This document shows, in pieces, positions 12,177-24,600 of a stretch of DNA of 64,000 nucleotides. Positions within the stretch are counted from its first letter, which is position 1, and every line of letters begins with the position of its first letter. Made by a program: the position numbers and the translations under genes. A model generated the notes under the pieces. That model had not been told where the DNA came from. It saw nothing but the letters and a program-made list of their open reading frames with translations, and searched no databases. The DNA lies in the NCBI GenBank assembly GCA_029817715.1, contig JARUPY010000140.1, positions 1 through 64,000 on the forward strand. The letters run 5' to 3'. This DNA is from Melastoma dodecandrum (taxonomy: Eukaryota; Streptophyta; Magnoliopsida; Myrtales; Melastomataceae).

Positions 12177-12659
12177 GTGTACCGTCCAGCTTCGTAGCTC
12201 GAACGGGCGTGTCCTTGAGAGATTAATTTTAGTACCTTTGGATTAAAAAAAATTGTATTAATGAAAATAAATAAATGAAGATGATGCAAACGACGTGGTA
12301 TGCGACATACGAATGAGCAACCATGCTTGACACGTCTTTCGGACCAAGGGATTTCTCGTATATTCTAAATGAAAATTTCTGAATCGATTGTCCACATGTG
12401 TGAAGGAGATGCAGGTATATTATGACTCAATTGAGGAAGCTAACTATTTTTTATTTAAGTATGACATCATTAATTTCGACCGCCTCTAAAAAGGATGAGT
12501 TTGAGCTTAACGAAAGAACTTTCAAGTTAGTGCCCCCTCCTTTTCTTTGGATCGGTCGAGAGAAACATAATGGTATGCCTCCGTTTCCGAGACTACGCTG
12601 TAAGACATAACCCGTGAAAGTGTAATAACCTCGGAAGGGAGGAAATAAACTGTCCCTTG

Positions 12660-13781
12660 CAGACGGACTAAACAAAAGCATGCGTGGGTCTGTTTCCCTC
12701 ATCAAGCCTATCGCTGCTGCTGCTCTTGCTTCTGCTTCTGTCTTCACTACCTGTTTGGATTGTGTTTTTTTTCCTTCTGAATGTCTCTTCCCCCAGAAGC
12801 CTTTGATGTTCAAATCTTAGCAAATGGGTGTAAGAGGATTTCTCGCAGTATGTGGGAATCCGAGAGTGAGTCATTCTCTGGCCGCGACTATGGTAATGGC
12901 GGGGCCCTTACCTCAAACAGGCAGGGGGTCAAGACTGATGGGTTCGAACTCCGTGACCAGTCTTGGTAATAAATCTCTCTCGCGGTGATTGGCGTGGTTG
13001 GGTGCATTCGCCTGTGATGTGATGCGCCTGTGCTGCGAGTGGATAATGTTTCCGTGTTTCTATGTTTGGTAGACTTGCCTGAGCATTTTGAGAAATGGTT
13101 GACGAAGTAGCACTCCAATTCTTAGGTATGTCGCGACTGATAATCTCGAGTGACCTCCTCGTCCAGGTTGGAGAAATCAATTTCTACTTACACAAGGTTT
13201 GACCGCCTGATGCCTATTTGTTTCACAGGAAATGCAGGAATTGAGATTGGAAATGACACTATCTTATAGTTTTAAATGACTGTCGGATTGATTTCGGGGA
13301 AATGATTGTGGATCGTCGGTGTTGTTGGTTGCAGTATCCTCTGCTCTCGAGGAGCGGGAAGTTCAACCGGATGATCTATGAGGCCCGTGACCCGGAGCTC
13401 AGTAAGGTTGTGCTGGACGACCTACCAGGTGGGCTAGAGTCCTTTGAGCTTGCTGCAAAGTTCTGCTATGGGATCGTAGTTGATCTAACAGCAACCAACA
13501 TCTCGGGCCTGCGTTGCACGGCGGAGTATCTTGAGATAACGGAGGACCTAGAGGAAGGCAACCTGATATTCAAGACATGGGCAGAGAACCTGCAGATCGT
13601 GCGGCAGTCGAGCCCCAGCAGAAACGTGCAGGTCCCACCAGACTGGTGGTTCGAGGATGTCTCAATCCTTAGGATCGACCATTTCATGAGGGTGATCACA
13701 GCAATAGAGGTGAAAGGGATGAGACTTGGTCTAAATAGGGAAAAAGTAGAGAGGCATGACCCTCTTTCTCCAATGTCCTAA
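12660..13781 (+). pseudogene. NPH3: Captured fragment of NPH3-type BTB/POZ phototropism gene, antisense to the host retrotransposon
   Basis: The NPH3/RPT2 family acts as substrate adaptors of CUL3 ubiquitin ligase in blue-light signalling. Exon 1 starts at ATG 12850 (MWESESESFSGRDYGNG, then GVKTDGFELRDQSW) and ends at about 12965, followed by GT. Exon 2 is at about 13126-13194 (YVATD, then DLLVQVGEINFYLHK after a 1-base frameshift). Exon 3 starts at 13335 after TTGCAG (YPLLSRSGKFNR) and includes LSKVVLDDLPGG, FCYGIVVDLTATNISGLRC and EDLEEGNLIFKT. A deletion then joins directly to WAENLQIVR and VPPDWWFEDVSILRIDHF. Similarity stops after VKGMR near 13720. Sequence 12660-12849 looks like its 5' UTR. 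Introns are retained, so a genomic copy was captured. The frame is broken and the protein is truncated. Confidence 0.92.
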
Positions 13782-14548
13782 ACTCTTTCTCAGACCAAAA
13801 AAATAATATTATTACTTCATGGAGTGATTCCATTTACCCTCGCTATAAGAATGATACAACCAAGCAAACGCGTGATCACAATTCACCTATCAAGGGCGAA
13901 ATTTATCATATTAAGTGCGTGACGTTTTCAATCGAAACATCTCGTAAAATGCTTTGTCTGATCCACGATTAATTGTATTTTATGAAACGAGCCAGAAATT
14001 TCTTATACCTGGTGAGCCCTTAAGATGAGATAAAACGAAATCAAGTATTCTTACCTGATGCGAAATATTTTCCTAACAAAGGCAATGTGTATAACGTCAG
14101 CTGGACTGGGTCGCAACCCCAATAACCTCTATTACAAGAGTTGGATCGAAACACGTCGATTGGAGATGCTCGGGGCGGTGTCGTCCATGGCGAAACCCTC
14201 ACGAAAGACCTCGAAAGAGAAATCCCGAGAAAGCTCCATCCAAACCCACGCGACTTCTTTTTGCATTTCTGAAGTTTTCCTTTACCTTGATAAGAAATCA
14301 CGACACTTGCTTTTGAATCGTCGATTATTGCTTCTTTTATTTTTTATGTTGGTGGTTCGATGAGGCTTGTCAACTACATGATTGGTGGGTGTCGAGTCTG
14401 TCAAGCTCTTTTCTTGGACCTTATAATGATTGCGAGCACTTGCTTTAATTGTCCAAGTAGTTTCTGTAAAATGTAGATTGCTGACTAGTTCGATCAAATA
14501 CATTATTTACTAGCTTTATTGAATTAGACAGTCAATGGTAGGTCGTCT
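13782..14548. other. Spacer inside Tat element without recognised gene
   Basis: This lies between the NPH3 fragment and ORF1. Open frames on both strands (for example 14058-14363) show no motif I know and overlap each other. Confidence 0.5.
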
Positions 14549-15690
14549 TTAGGCTGAGCGTGAGGTAGATGGGAGGCTCCTTTCCAATGCTAGACGTTGG
14601 TGCTTGAAGGTTGCAATCATGAGATCGTATTCGTTGAGGTCGATGATCGGACAAGTAAACTCGATGATCCGCGGCTGCTCCCACTCTTTGACGATGTGTT
14701 TAATAGCGCTCCCAAACCGAGCTTTATGGATTTGTAAGTCGTCCACGTAGAAAGACTTGTGAAGATGCTGATGTGGTGGAACTTTCGGGAATCCTCCGAA
14801 TTGGTGCGCAACTCGGATGGGTACATAATAAGAACTCCCAAGAAGACCGAGATTCGGTATATAGGCGCTTCTCTTAACTGCAAGCATGATCGGACCTGTC
14901 TTAAAATGTCGAGACATATGGAAAAAATGGTTACTCATTAGACTTTCGAAGAAAGACTTCCAGTGTGTGAATCCCTTGGGGGGAAGAGATATGCGGCGAG
15001 AAAAGTGTCGCAATAAATCTTGATCATGAAGATATTTATAGGCACTAATCCCCAAGTGAGAAGAAAACCATGCTAGGAGAAGAGGCAAGCAAAACGTTAT
15101 GTCGTGATTACGAACTCCTCCTCTAGCTTGGATATTGATCCTTGTGAGGCCGCTGAGTGTTTTGCCGAGGATAGTGGGGATGAAGGGTTTGCCCGATAAT
15201 AATGCTCTTGTGATATGGACAGCCCGTGCATGAATTGAACGCTTGGTAAATGGAAAGATATTCATCCTGATGACGGCAAGAATGAAAGCCCGGGCAGACA
15301 ATTGACCTTCTTCATTTTCAGCCACGTAAACACTCCTTTCACAGAGAAGAAGCTCTTCAATATTCACATGGCTATGAGAGGTAATTAGTGACGATGCTAC
15401 AGTCGGTGTAACATTGAGAACAATTGGAAGATCATTCTTTAATGAAGGAGTACGCTCTAGAGGCAGTAAACCAGGGATGCGGGGGAGTCGCGCAAGCTGG
15501 ATATACTCCTCTAATGTTGGTGATAGATCAAAGTCTCCGAATTTGAACGAAAAAGTGTTCGCATCCCATTTTTCTAGTCAGTTACGTAGGAATCCTAAAT
15601 CCAGTTCAATATCAATGAGGTCAACAAGGTTTCTATCTTTGTCCGAACAAAATCTTGTTAAGACGGGTATAAATGTTTGAACCAATCTTT
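14549..15690 (-). pseudogene. Tat element ORF1, DUF7745-like protein
   Basis: The minus frame runs from about 15690 with FGDFDLSPTLEEYIQLARLP (about 15540) into a 272-codon open stretch from 15367 to 14549 (RSIHARAVHITRALLSGKP, HLGISAYKYLHDQD). The phrase FGDFDLSPTLEEY resembles the plant-mobile-domain/DUF7745 type proteins encoded near the 5' end of some Tat and Ogre elements. A TGA at about 15583 interrupts it where a Trp codon would be expected. The function of this ORF in the lineage is unknown. The family name is from memory of the motif, so it is moderately sure. Confidence 0.65.
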
Positions 15691-16337
15691 TAGCGCGTGG
15701 CCGGATGAGAAATTATGTGTCAAGTTTATTATAGGCATCCTGAATTTAGAGAAATAGATCCGAAAGACATGTCAAGAATGTGCTTAAGATGCAAACGGAA
15801 TAATATATGCAAATTGCTAAAATGGATGCAAGCGCACAATGCATATGAATAAATTTAGCAAGAGAAAAGAACAACCTCCTTCACCGAACCGAGCTAAGTT
15901 AAACAACACATAGAAAAGAAGGGGTTAGAGTAAGATAAGAAAACACGAGTTATGAAATCATGCAGAGGGTAACCCATCAAATGATTCTATCTACCGTCTT
16001 GGATGTGGCTTGGACCCGTTCATTAACTGTAAATGGAGAAATCCAAGTCTGGGTCCATTTTAAATGAAAGGACTCGGATGTTCGTCCGGCGGTAAACAGG
16101 TGGGTATCCACCTAAAGGTAGAGGCAAATGGCCGATACCCGTCGGCATATGGTATACCCGAACTAATCCTATGGCGCCCGGGATGAAGGCTCATGTAACA
16201 GGAAAAATCAAGCATCAAGTAATATTACATGAAAGAGCGTCAAACAAATTCAAACGCAAACACATGCAAAAGCTAAGCACCCCCTTTTAAAAAAAAACGA
16301 GTTTTCGACCATAATTCTCTAAAAAGAAACAAGTAAA
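15691..16337. other. 5' leader of Tat element
   Basis: Non-coding sequence between ORF1 and the primer-binding site. No conserved frame seen. Confidence 0.5.
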
Positions 16338-16355
16338 TCCCTAGCGGAGTCACCA
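16338..16355 (-). other. Primer-binding site of Tat element
   Basis: On the minus strand this reads TGGTGACTCCGCTAGGGA, four bases inside the 5' LTR. It starts TGG, complementary to a tRNA 3'-CCA. It differs at two positions from the site of the large non-autonomous element (34994-35011). I did not determine the tRNA species. Confidence 0.8.
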
Positions 16356-16359
16356 AATC

Positions 16360-17060
16360 TGTAGCGGGTGATCCCGTTTCTGGTTCCATTTAAAATGAAT
16401 ATCCTCCCTTGACGATAAGGCTTCGGATTTTGAAAACATCGGAGTCGCCACTAACTTATTTTAAGTTCAAGTTAGAAAAACTATAGAGATTCGTTAAGGT
16501 TCGGGAATTAGGAATTACTAAATCGCATGCATCACAAAGAAAAGGGAGGCTTTAAAAGTGTGTTTCTAAGCACCTGAGCTTTTTTAGAGCTCATTTTAAA
16601 AAAAAAATCGAAAGAAACTCAAGGGAAAAACGGGGTGAAAGATCGAAAGAAACTCCAAGGAAAAACGGGGTGAAGGACGAGCGGGATTTGTACCATTTCC
16701 TGGCTCCCTCATTGTACCTTTGTGCTGGATGATCAGAAAACTGTTCGAATGTTCCTCTCCCGATCCTCTGTTCTTCCAAGAGTTTCCTTCTTCTTCTCTC
16801 TGTCTCCGAGTCTCCGTGTCCTGTGTGCTTCCCGAGATCTAGCTATCTATAGGGAATAGGTTTAATTGTTATGTTTAATTAGATTTTTTATGATTTTGTT
16901 GGATTTTAGTGATTTTAGATGATTTTTATTGATTTTAGATGATTTTTGATGATTTTTATTAATTTTCGATTATTTTTGTTGATTTTTATTGATTTTTTGG
17001 AAGATTTGCAATTTTTTAGTGTTTTTTGAAGATTTTTGTAGAAAAAATTGGGTTATGACA
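16360..17060 (-). repeat. 5' LTR of Tat gypsy element
   Basis: This is the 701-bp mate of 2501-3201, with scattered substitutions. Its right edge TTATGACA is followed by the target duplication CTACT at 17061-17065. Confidence 0.95.
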
Positions 17061-17065
17061 CTACT

Positions 17066-17918
17066 GCTCTTGCCAATGTGGTGAATTCTAAACCGTCTCC
17101 ATGATAGAAATGAAACAATGTATTATGAAGTGAGCCATCTGATCTCTCCATCTTAATCCTTTGGGAAGTTTGCTTGAATACATGCATATGTTATCTCTTT
17201 TGCTGCTTCTTTCTTTCTTTCTCATTTCTTATTTGTGTTACGAATAGTAACTACATTTTGTGATATTCTAGAAATTTACAATATGTGTGGGTATAACCTG
17301 ACTTGCATCATTTCGGCTGCACCTTCCAAGAATGTAGTAATGGTTTCTGGAATTACACCCTGATGCTAGTTCTGTGACACTACTTATGGTAAAACCTTGT
17401 TGGTAAAGTTTGAACTGAATAGCTATTTTTATGTACCTATCTGAATGCATTCGGTAGGGAAAAGTGCAGTTTGTTCCCTTCATTGTTCTTTGATAACTTA
17501 AAGTTTGTGTGATACCCATCGGCACAAAATGGATTATCCTTTTCCATTCAAGTAATGTCCCCTTTGTCGACGGACTGAACTGCATTAAAGCCAACCAACT
17601 CTATTTACATAATTTGTTGATTGTTGCGAGGATTGATCTTAACTTATAACAATTGATTGAAAACATAGTTGTGCATTTTCTAGCTTTGTCCAGGTGTTAA
17701 TTTCAAACATAACAGAATATGCCCCGATTGTATATACCCCTACTGTGGTCTTATTTGCCAAAACTATAGCTGCTTAGACGTCCTAGAGGGATGTTTCTCA
17801 GCTCTGAAGATAGAGGAGAAATGCTGTCTAGGGTCCTTGTTTTTCTGATTTACCCGTGAATGATGTCTAGGGTCCTTGTTTTAGAATGGAGGCTTTACCA
17901 TTAGGGAAGGTACTTTCC
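17066..17918. other. Interval without recognised gene
   Basis: This continues the pre-insertion sequence that was separated from 2495 by the gypsy element. It includes a short direct repeat (GATGTCTAGGGTCCTTGTTTT at about 17825 and 17862). I recognise no coding similarity. Confidence 0.5.
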
Positions 17919-19535
17919 AAGTATCGATAAGTTTTTCTAGAGATATCTGGGTACCTTCTTCTGCATAGGGACAGGATAGTGCAAACCTTGAGAAAGATCC
18001 ACATAAATCTAGCAACCTTTAGAAAGCTCCTTAGATATCTAATAAAAAAATTAAATAAACAAACTAAACATGCTCCATGAAAGACCCTTCCGTTTCTCTC
18101 TAAGAAAGGAACCACAAATACAAAAAAAAAAAGAGGTAAGGCTGCCAAACAGGATTTGCTGGCACCCTCTGCTTTAGTAAAATTTGAGTAAAAATAGCAG
18201 ATGAAGAATTTTGTCACCCAAAACAGTGTCAAATATGCAAGTTAGATATTCTGACATCACTCATTAAGCTCTGTTGTAAGTGAAATAGCAACTACTCTCA
18301 TGAAATCTAAAAATAAATATAATATTCGTATTACTATTAAACTAATCTATCTTTTGCAGTTTTCCATCAAAGTAGCTAATGCATGGAAATAATTTTATGT
18401 ACCCAATCCCGAGGTACTTCTTTCTATAGATACAATTAAAGAAAGTATTTTGGACTCAGATGATTTAAAAAATTGGTGAATGGAAAACATTTTTTTGCCA
18501 TGAAATTCCGTTGATGGTTGCAACTATTCCTTGCAGCACATATAAAACTTTTTTCAAGCTGCCATGTCATGCTGTGCTAAAGTGTTACTCTATCATAAGT
18601 TTGGTTGAGATGTCATGAAAACATGAATTCCTGGGCAGATTGACATGATCATTGTCACAAATGGAAGTAGAATATTGAGTCTTGGCGATCTAGGGATTCA
18701 AGGAATTGGAATTGATATTGGGTACTGCTGCTGGAATAAACCCTCATCATGGCAATTTTTGCTCATCTTATCCAATTTTTGCTGGGACAGGTTAATACTA
18801 GTTTTATTTTTCATAATTTGGCTCCAAATTTGGGTCGGCTTTGTGAAATGTGTGGACCTAATATTTACCATTTCCTATCCACTTTTCTTGAGTAAAATCT
18901 TATGAGGTTGCCTGCACCCAATATCTTATGGAAAAAGGCTTTTCAAAGCATTACTGAGAAAGACCGCTGTGGTGCGTCGCTTCTTGACAATTATCTTTCA
19001 TTTGTAACTTTTCTTTTTCATGCCGTTTAAGTATAATGTTGCTCGTCTTGAACATCTCGGCATTGTTTCGCAAATGTTTTTCATTTGTAATCTTCAATTC
19101 CAGGCACTTCCAGTGATGATTAATGTTGGTACTAACAATAACAATGAGAAACTACTAAAAGACCCATTATGTGAGTTACAATTGGTAGGTAATGCTTGTT
19201 GATTGTAGTGGTGAAAATTGCGTCTTCAAATCTGTATCTTTGTATTTCTTCTATCTGCAAATTTCTTTCGAGTACACTCTCGGCTAGCGAAACGTATGAG
19301 AGCAAATGTTCGTATACGTGTAACATTAACCTTACAAATATTTGTAGGGAAGATATTTCATAATCTTGAAGCCGTATCTTTTGTAGCTACGCCCTGGCTG
19401 GTACTTATCAAGTGATAAGCAACCATGCAAATCAACTACTTGAAGCGAATATATTTTTATTTAAACTTAAACGTAATGAGAAGATTTTTCAGCTATATCA
19501 AAAGACACAATAATGGAAGATCATAACAATAATGT
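17919..19535. repeat. Tandem duplicated segment, copy B
   Basis: Collinear with 1-1790. It lacks the C-rich insert of copy A and keeps the malic-enzyme exons in better condition. Similarity ends near 19535. Confidence 0.8.
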
Positions 19536-20993
19536 ATTTTCATTTTAAAATATTTGCTATACACTTGCTGATAAATTAGAGTGACAATTCTTCTAATTTG
19601 TTTTGTATGACTACAGTTAGAGTGAAGTCATGTGTCTTTGATGAATAATTATCTCGTTCAAAAGGTAATGATAAAAAAACGGTTGTAGAAGTTGTGGTGT
19701 TTTATGAGTATCATGTATTTAAGCTTCATCCTCAGTCATTACGCATGTTGTAAGAGGGATTTCACTTGTTCCTGTATTTCTATCTTTGGTTCTCTGGTAG
19801 AATCTTGCATGCCATTAAAAGTACATCGCCATGCGTGGAGTAGTCAGGTTTTTGCTTCGTTTTACAGAACTAGGATTGCAATAAAAACACTTAGAAGGTG
19901 ATGATTATATTTCTGTTAATGATGAATTCATGGCAGCTGTGTTCACTCGCTGGCCTAATGTGATTGTACAGGTATCTTCACATGATGGAACTTGCTTGAA
20001 AAGTAATAATTTGAGTCAATGGTTTTTACTTGGACAAACTAATGCATATTTGCAAGCAGTTTGAAGATTTCCAAAGTAAGTGGGCCTTCAAGTTATTGCA
20101 GAGTTATCGCAACACCTACAGAATGTTTAATGATGATGTCAAGGTCAGACATTTCTCTAGTCTCTATTGAGTATTTTGGGTACATCTCTGATCCTTCGTA
20201 GTTAGGAAGAGATGTTATCTTGTTCCCTTGTAGTATTTTGTGCTCTTAGGAGTAATGGTTCATTCCTCCCAGACCGAGACAGCAGGAAGCTAATTGGAAT
20301 CAATAGATACCTGAGTTTTTTTATTTGTAAAAAGCTGGACTCTTGATAAAACAAACAGGCGTTGAAGTTCTCAGACCACTACGTACCACATCACCTGCTA
20401 GTTGGGATGCTAATGTTGTCTATGTCCGGTGTTAGAAGCAATGAAGGGTTCTACTTCTACCATACCAGCCATTTTTGCAATGTCAAACCCGACGATGAAG
20501 AACGGTACAATACTGATCCCCACATATCTAACTCGTCGTCCTTGTAATCTAATCTACACCAAATTGGAGAAGTTCATTATCTATTCTAAGAAAGATGTGC
20601 ACTATAACCAATGATAATGAAATTGCAAAAACACTGTGTAAATGATGCTGATATGCATCACATAGAGAGTAGAGTAATTCCATATTTTCTAGATATTACT
20701 CATTATAATAATATCCCTGGGGGTGCCGAAAATACATGACAGAGGAGGAGGTTCAAAGAGGGGTCATATATCCATCAATCTCAAAGTGATACCTCAATCC
20801 CTTTCCCGGAATCATGTCTTCTGTTTTGTCTTCAGGGTTGTTTGTAGTTATTGTTTCTGGTGATGCAGCATAAGGGACATCACGATGCAAGTTGCCGTAA
20901 TGGTGGTGAAGGAAGCTATCGTGGAGGATCTAGCTGAAGGGTACCGCAGCGTGGATCATTGGGACCTCCAGAAACTTAGCTAGGCACGAATCC
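18645..20993 (+). pseudogene. NAD-dependent malic enzyme pseudogene (mitochondrial, 62-kDa type), multi-exon remnant
   Basis: Exon remnants occur in the correct order. About 18645-18750: IIVTNGSRILSLGDLGIQG. 19104-19170: ALPVMINVGTNN then EKLLKDPL, with AG and GT at its edges. About 19893-19971: DDYISVNDEFMAAVFTRWPN then VIVQ. 20060-20143: FEDFQSKWAFKLLQSYRNTY then RMFNDDVK, with AG/GT edges. 20429-20500: VLEAMKGSTSTIPAIFAMSN. About 20733-20786: TEEEVQRGVIYPSISK. 20868-20993: IRDITMQVAVMVVKEAIVED then LAEGYR, ending at TAG. Most of the central Rossmann exons are missing and small deletions occur, so it cannot make enzyme. Retained introns show it is a decayed genomic duplicate, not a retrocopy. 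The C-terminal wording fits the 62-kDa isoform best. Confidence 0.88.
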
Positions 20994-21669
20994 CAAATCT
21001 CATATAGGAAGTCGTTTGGCTGTTTTACCTTGTGTATGTTCGAAATCTAAGGAGGCCAAGTCCATTACTGTCTTGTGAGTAGGAGGGGGTCGTCGTGTTC
21101 CTGCCCAAAATATGACATGAACTTTCAAAATTTGTTAAATAATATATTAACATTAAATTCACTTAAAAAATTACATATTCAGAAACATTGAATTATAAAT
21201 GTTATTTACCGGATTTCGAGAAATATACATTATTTTGTGAAGCAGGTGGGAGATAATTTCATTTAAGAAAAAGTAATCACTCGCCCGTGATTGTGGTGGG
21301 GACGAGGAAGATAGAGTTAACGTTAAGATAAGACCAAAGATGACTTTTTAGTCTTTTCTTATGAAGTCGTCGTCGAAACTTCATGGTTAGTTTCATTTTT
21401 TACCAAACGAAACTTCTTCATAATTTCCAACTTCTCCTCCCCTTTTGGACATCGGAAGTCATATATTCATCGCTGTTGTTTCACCTTCTTTTCCAATCCT
21501 CCTTCCGATTGTCCACCACGAACAACAAAAGACCAGTCCAGTCTTCCACCCCCGCCCTTCTTCCGTCTAATCCCATCCCAACCCTCACCCAAACACCATT
21601 TTCCCATCCATCATCATCATCATCATCAACCGGTCTCTCTCTCTCTTACTCCTTTCTCCCTTCCATTGG
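20994..21669. other. Upstream region of TNL1
   Basis: No other gene recognised. The last 60 bases (TCATCATCATC, CTCTCTCTCTC, then TTCCATTGG before the ATG) are closely matched upstream of TNL2 (about 53270-53350), so promoter-proximal and 5' UTR sequence was duplicated with the gene. Confidence 0.6.
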
Positions 21670-24600
21670 ATGGCGGGGACATCGGAATCAGGGACTAGCT
21701 GCGGCACTGTGAACACCCGCAACGGATCTGGATACGATGTGTTCGTTAGCTTCAGGGGACCTGACACCCGGTACAACTTCACCGACGTCCTTTATGTGTC
21801 CATGAGGGAAAAGGGGATACGTGTGTTCAGGGACACGGAGGAGGTCCGTCACGGCGAAGAGATCGGGGACGAGCTCCGTCGAGCTATCCCGGACTCTAGG
21901 ATCTACGTTGTTGTCTTCTCCAAAGGCTACGCATCGAGCGTGTGGTGCCTACGAGAACTCGCCATGATGGTGGACTGCCGCAGGGACCCATCCTCTAGGA
22001 AAGTCATCTTCCCCATCTTCTACAATGTAAGCCCCAGCGACGTGAGGCAGCAAACCGATGGGTACCGGGACGCCCTCGAGAAGCACAAAGAAAAATACAA
22101 TGAAGAGGATGTGAAAATGTGGGAGGAAGCTCTGAAGAAGGTTGGAGGTATCCGTGGTCTGGAATACAAAGGAGATATTGGGTATATAACTCATAATCTT
22201 TAATCTTTCTCTTTTTAATATAATTTATGTCATTTCGGATATTTCAACAGCTGTTATTTCATTTGAGCTTTTCCATGTTGTTAGTCGACAGTTTTTTGAA
22301 CAACTTGATCTCCATTTGATTTTGGGCAGGATGGGTGAGTTTGTTACTGCTGTGGTTGCGGATATTCTAAACAAGCTGAACATCAAAGATAGGAATTTGC
22401 CGGAACATCTCGTAGGGATGGGTGATCGAGTGGAGAATGTAATCGACATGTTGAATTTGAGTTCTCACGTTGAACGACATGTTGTGATGGTGCACGGCAT
22501 GGGGGGCATTGGGAAGACAACGTTGGCGAATGTCATCTTCAACAGAATCTCTTCCCGATTCGATGGATGTTGCTTCCTTGCCGATGTGCGAGAATCCTTG
22601 TTGACTGGTGTGGGGGGTGTTGAAAGGTTGCAAAAGAAGCTATTGAGGGATATCTTCGGCAAATCGGATGGAGAAATTGGTGACCCTAGCGATGGAATGA
22701 ATGAGATCCAAAGAAGGCTCCGCAACAGAAGGGTCCTTATCATTTTTGACGATGTCAGCGAGAGTAGTCAGCTCAAAAAATTGGTTGGAAATTTTGATTT
22801 CTTCGGACCGGGAACGATAATTATCGTCACGACGAGGGATAAGAGCGTTTGCGAGGGCCTTATGAGACCTAGTGATACATCTTATGAAGTGGAGGGAATG
22901 AGCGATGATCATGCTCTACAACTCTTCAGTCGACACGCATTTGGTGGAGAGAGACCTCCAAATGACTTTGTTGATTTATCGAAGAGGGTTATTCGTTTGT
23001 CCGGAAATCTTCCCTTAGCTTTGGAGGTGATCGGAGGGCACTTATTCCGAAAGGAAAATAATAAGTGGGAACATACATTGGAAAAACTTGAGCGAGTGCC
23101 TCCTAAAGACGTCTTGAATAAGCTGCGGATCAGCTACGATGACTTAGAGGAGAGTGAGAAGCAGATTTTTCTGGACATTGCATGTTTTGACCATAAAGTG
23201 ATGTCAAGGGAGTATGCGAGTTACATGTGGGAAGCTTGTGGTTTTTTTCCTAAAAGTGGATTGGATGTCCTCCAGAACAGATCTTTGATTAAGGTACTGA
23301 ATGTGGACGATGACAATATTTGGAGAGACCATATTTGGGGGGACTATATTTTGAGATTTAAAGAAAAGTATTGGATGCATGACTTAATTAGAGAGATGGG
23401 AAGGGAGATTGTTAGTTCAGAGAGCCCGGGCAATCGCAGCAGGCTGTGGGATCCTGAATTGGCACTTAATGTCATACGCCAAAAGCAGGTGAGATGATAA
23501 TAATAATAATAATAATAATAATGTTTTCCTGATTTATTGGATTGGACTCGATCTTTCTCTTTTGGCTTCCTCATTTCCTTTATGTTATGTTACCAGGGCA
23601 CCGATCAAGTTTTAGCCATCGACCTGGAAGGTAGTAAAGTACTTTTAACCGGGAAGGAATTCGAGGGCATGTCCAATCTCAGGTTTCTCAACCTAAAAGA
23701 TGGAGCAGGATTAAGTGGGAAGTTTAGGAATTTCCGAACGAATCTATTGTGGCTATGTTTGGATGTGAAGTCGTATCTCAGATCTAATCCCTCTTTCTTC
23801 CAGATGGACAACCTCATCGTTCTCCAGATCTCGGGGAAGGGAATTACGGAAGATTCAATGAAAGACATGGTATTAATTTCCTTTCCCTTGTATCCATCTC
23901 TAATGAAGCAGAAAATCAACATTTAACTAATCATTGGATGATACTCGGTTTTATGTTTTAATAGAGAATGGGTAATATGAGAGTGCTTGATATCTCGCTT
24001 GTGTGGATTACAAGACTGCCCGACCTCTCTCGTTTCCCAAAGCTAGAGATAATTAAACTCTGCGGTTGCTGGAATTTGGAAGAAATCCACAGTTCTATCG
24101 GTGTGTTAGGGTATCTTGAATGCCTAAATCTAACAGACTGTTACAGCTTGACAAAGTTACCAGAAGAGCTTGGATCCGCAAAAGCTCTACAAGAGCTCAG
24201 TTTGATCAGTTGTTACAAAATTTCGGAGTTGCCAAAGTCTATTGGGAGGCTAGGGGACCTAAGAATACTCCGTGGGATTGGGACTAAGATAAGGAAGCTA
24301 CCTTCCTCGATCGGAAATCTAAAGAGCCTTGAGGTGTTGGAAATTAACGGATCAACCATTTATGTTAGAATTCCAATGTCAGAGGTGCCAAACATTTCAT
24401 CCGCATCGCAGCTTCCTTCGTCCTTACGTAGATTGAAACTCGTGAGATGTTGGCAGTCAATGCAGAGTGGGACTTCGCTGGATGAACAAGATAATATTGG
24501 AAATATGAGTTATCCTATCAGGTTGTCAGATTTAGGATCGTTGAGGAGGCTTTGCTCTTTAGAACTGCGCTTATGTGAGCGAATCGACTTTTCCGGGGTT

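Larger units (their letters stand above)
2501..17060 (-). mobile_element. Ty3/gypsy LTR retrotransposon, Tat lineage, complete LTR to LTR but coding-dead
   Basis: The element is 14,560 bp. Two 701-bp LTRs (2501-3201 and 16360-17060) with TG/CA ends are flanked by an exact 5-bp target duplication, CTACT, at 2496-2500 and 17061-17065. Coding is on the minus strand: primer-binding site at 16338-16355, ORF1, gag, protease, G-patch-like segment, RT-RNase H, a second RNase H, integrase, a hairpin array, then a polypurine tract at 3202-3214. A second (archaeal-type) RNase H between RT-RNase H and integrase, 3' tandem repeats and an additional ORF are hallmarks of the Tat/Ogre/Retand group. Stops and frameshifts in most domains and a few percent LTR divergence show that it is not young. 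It also carries an antisense host NPH3 gene fragment. Confidence 0.95.

Noticed and set aside
13302..13781. 159-codon frame read as a small BTB/NPH3 gene
   Set aside because: It is only the third exon of the captured NPH3 fragment plus intron sequence at its start, with an internal deletion and no proper C-terminus.
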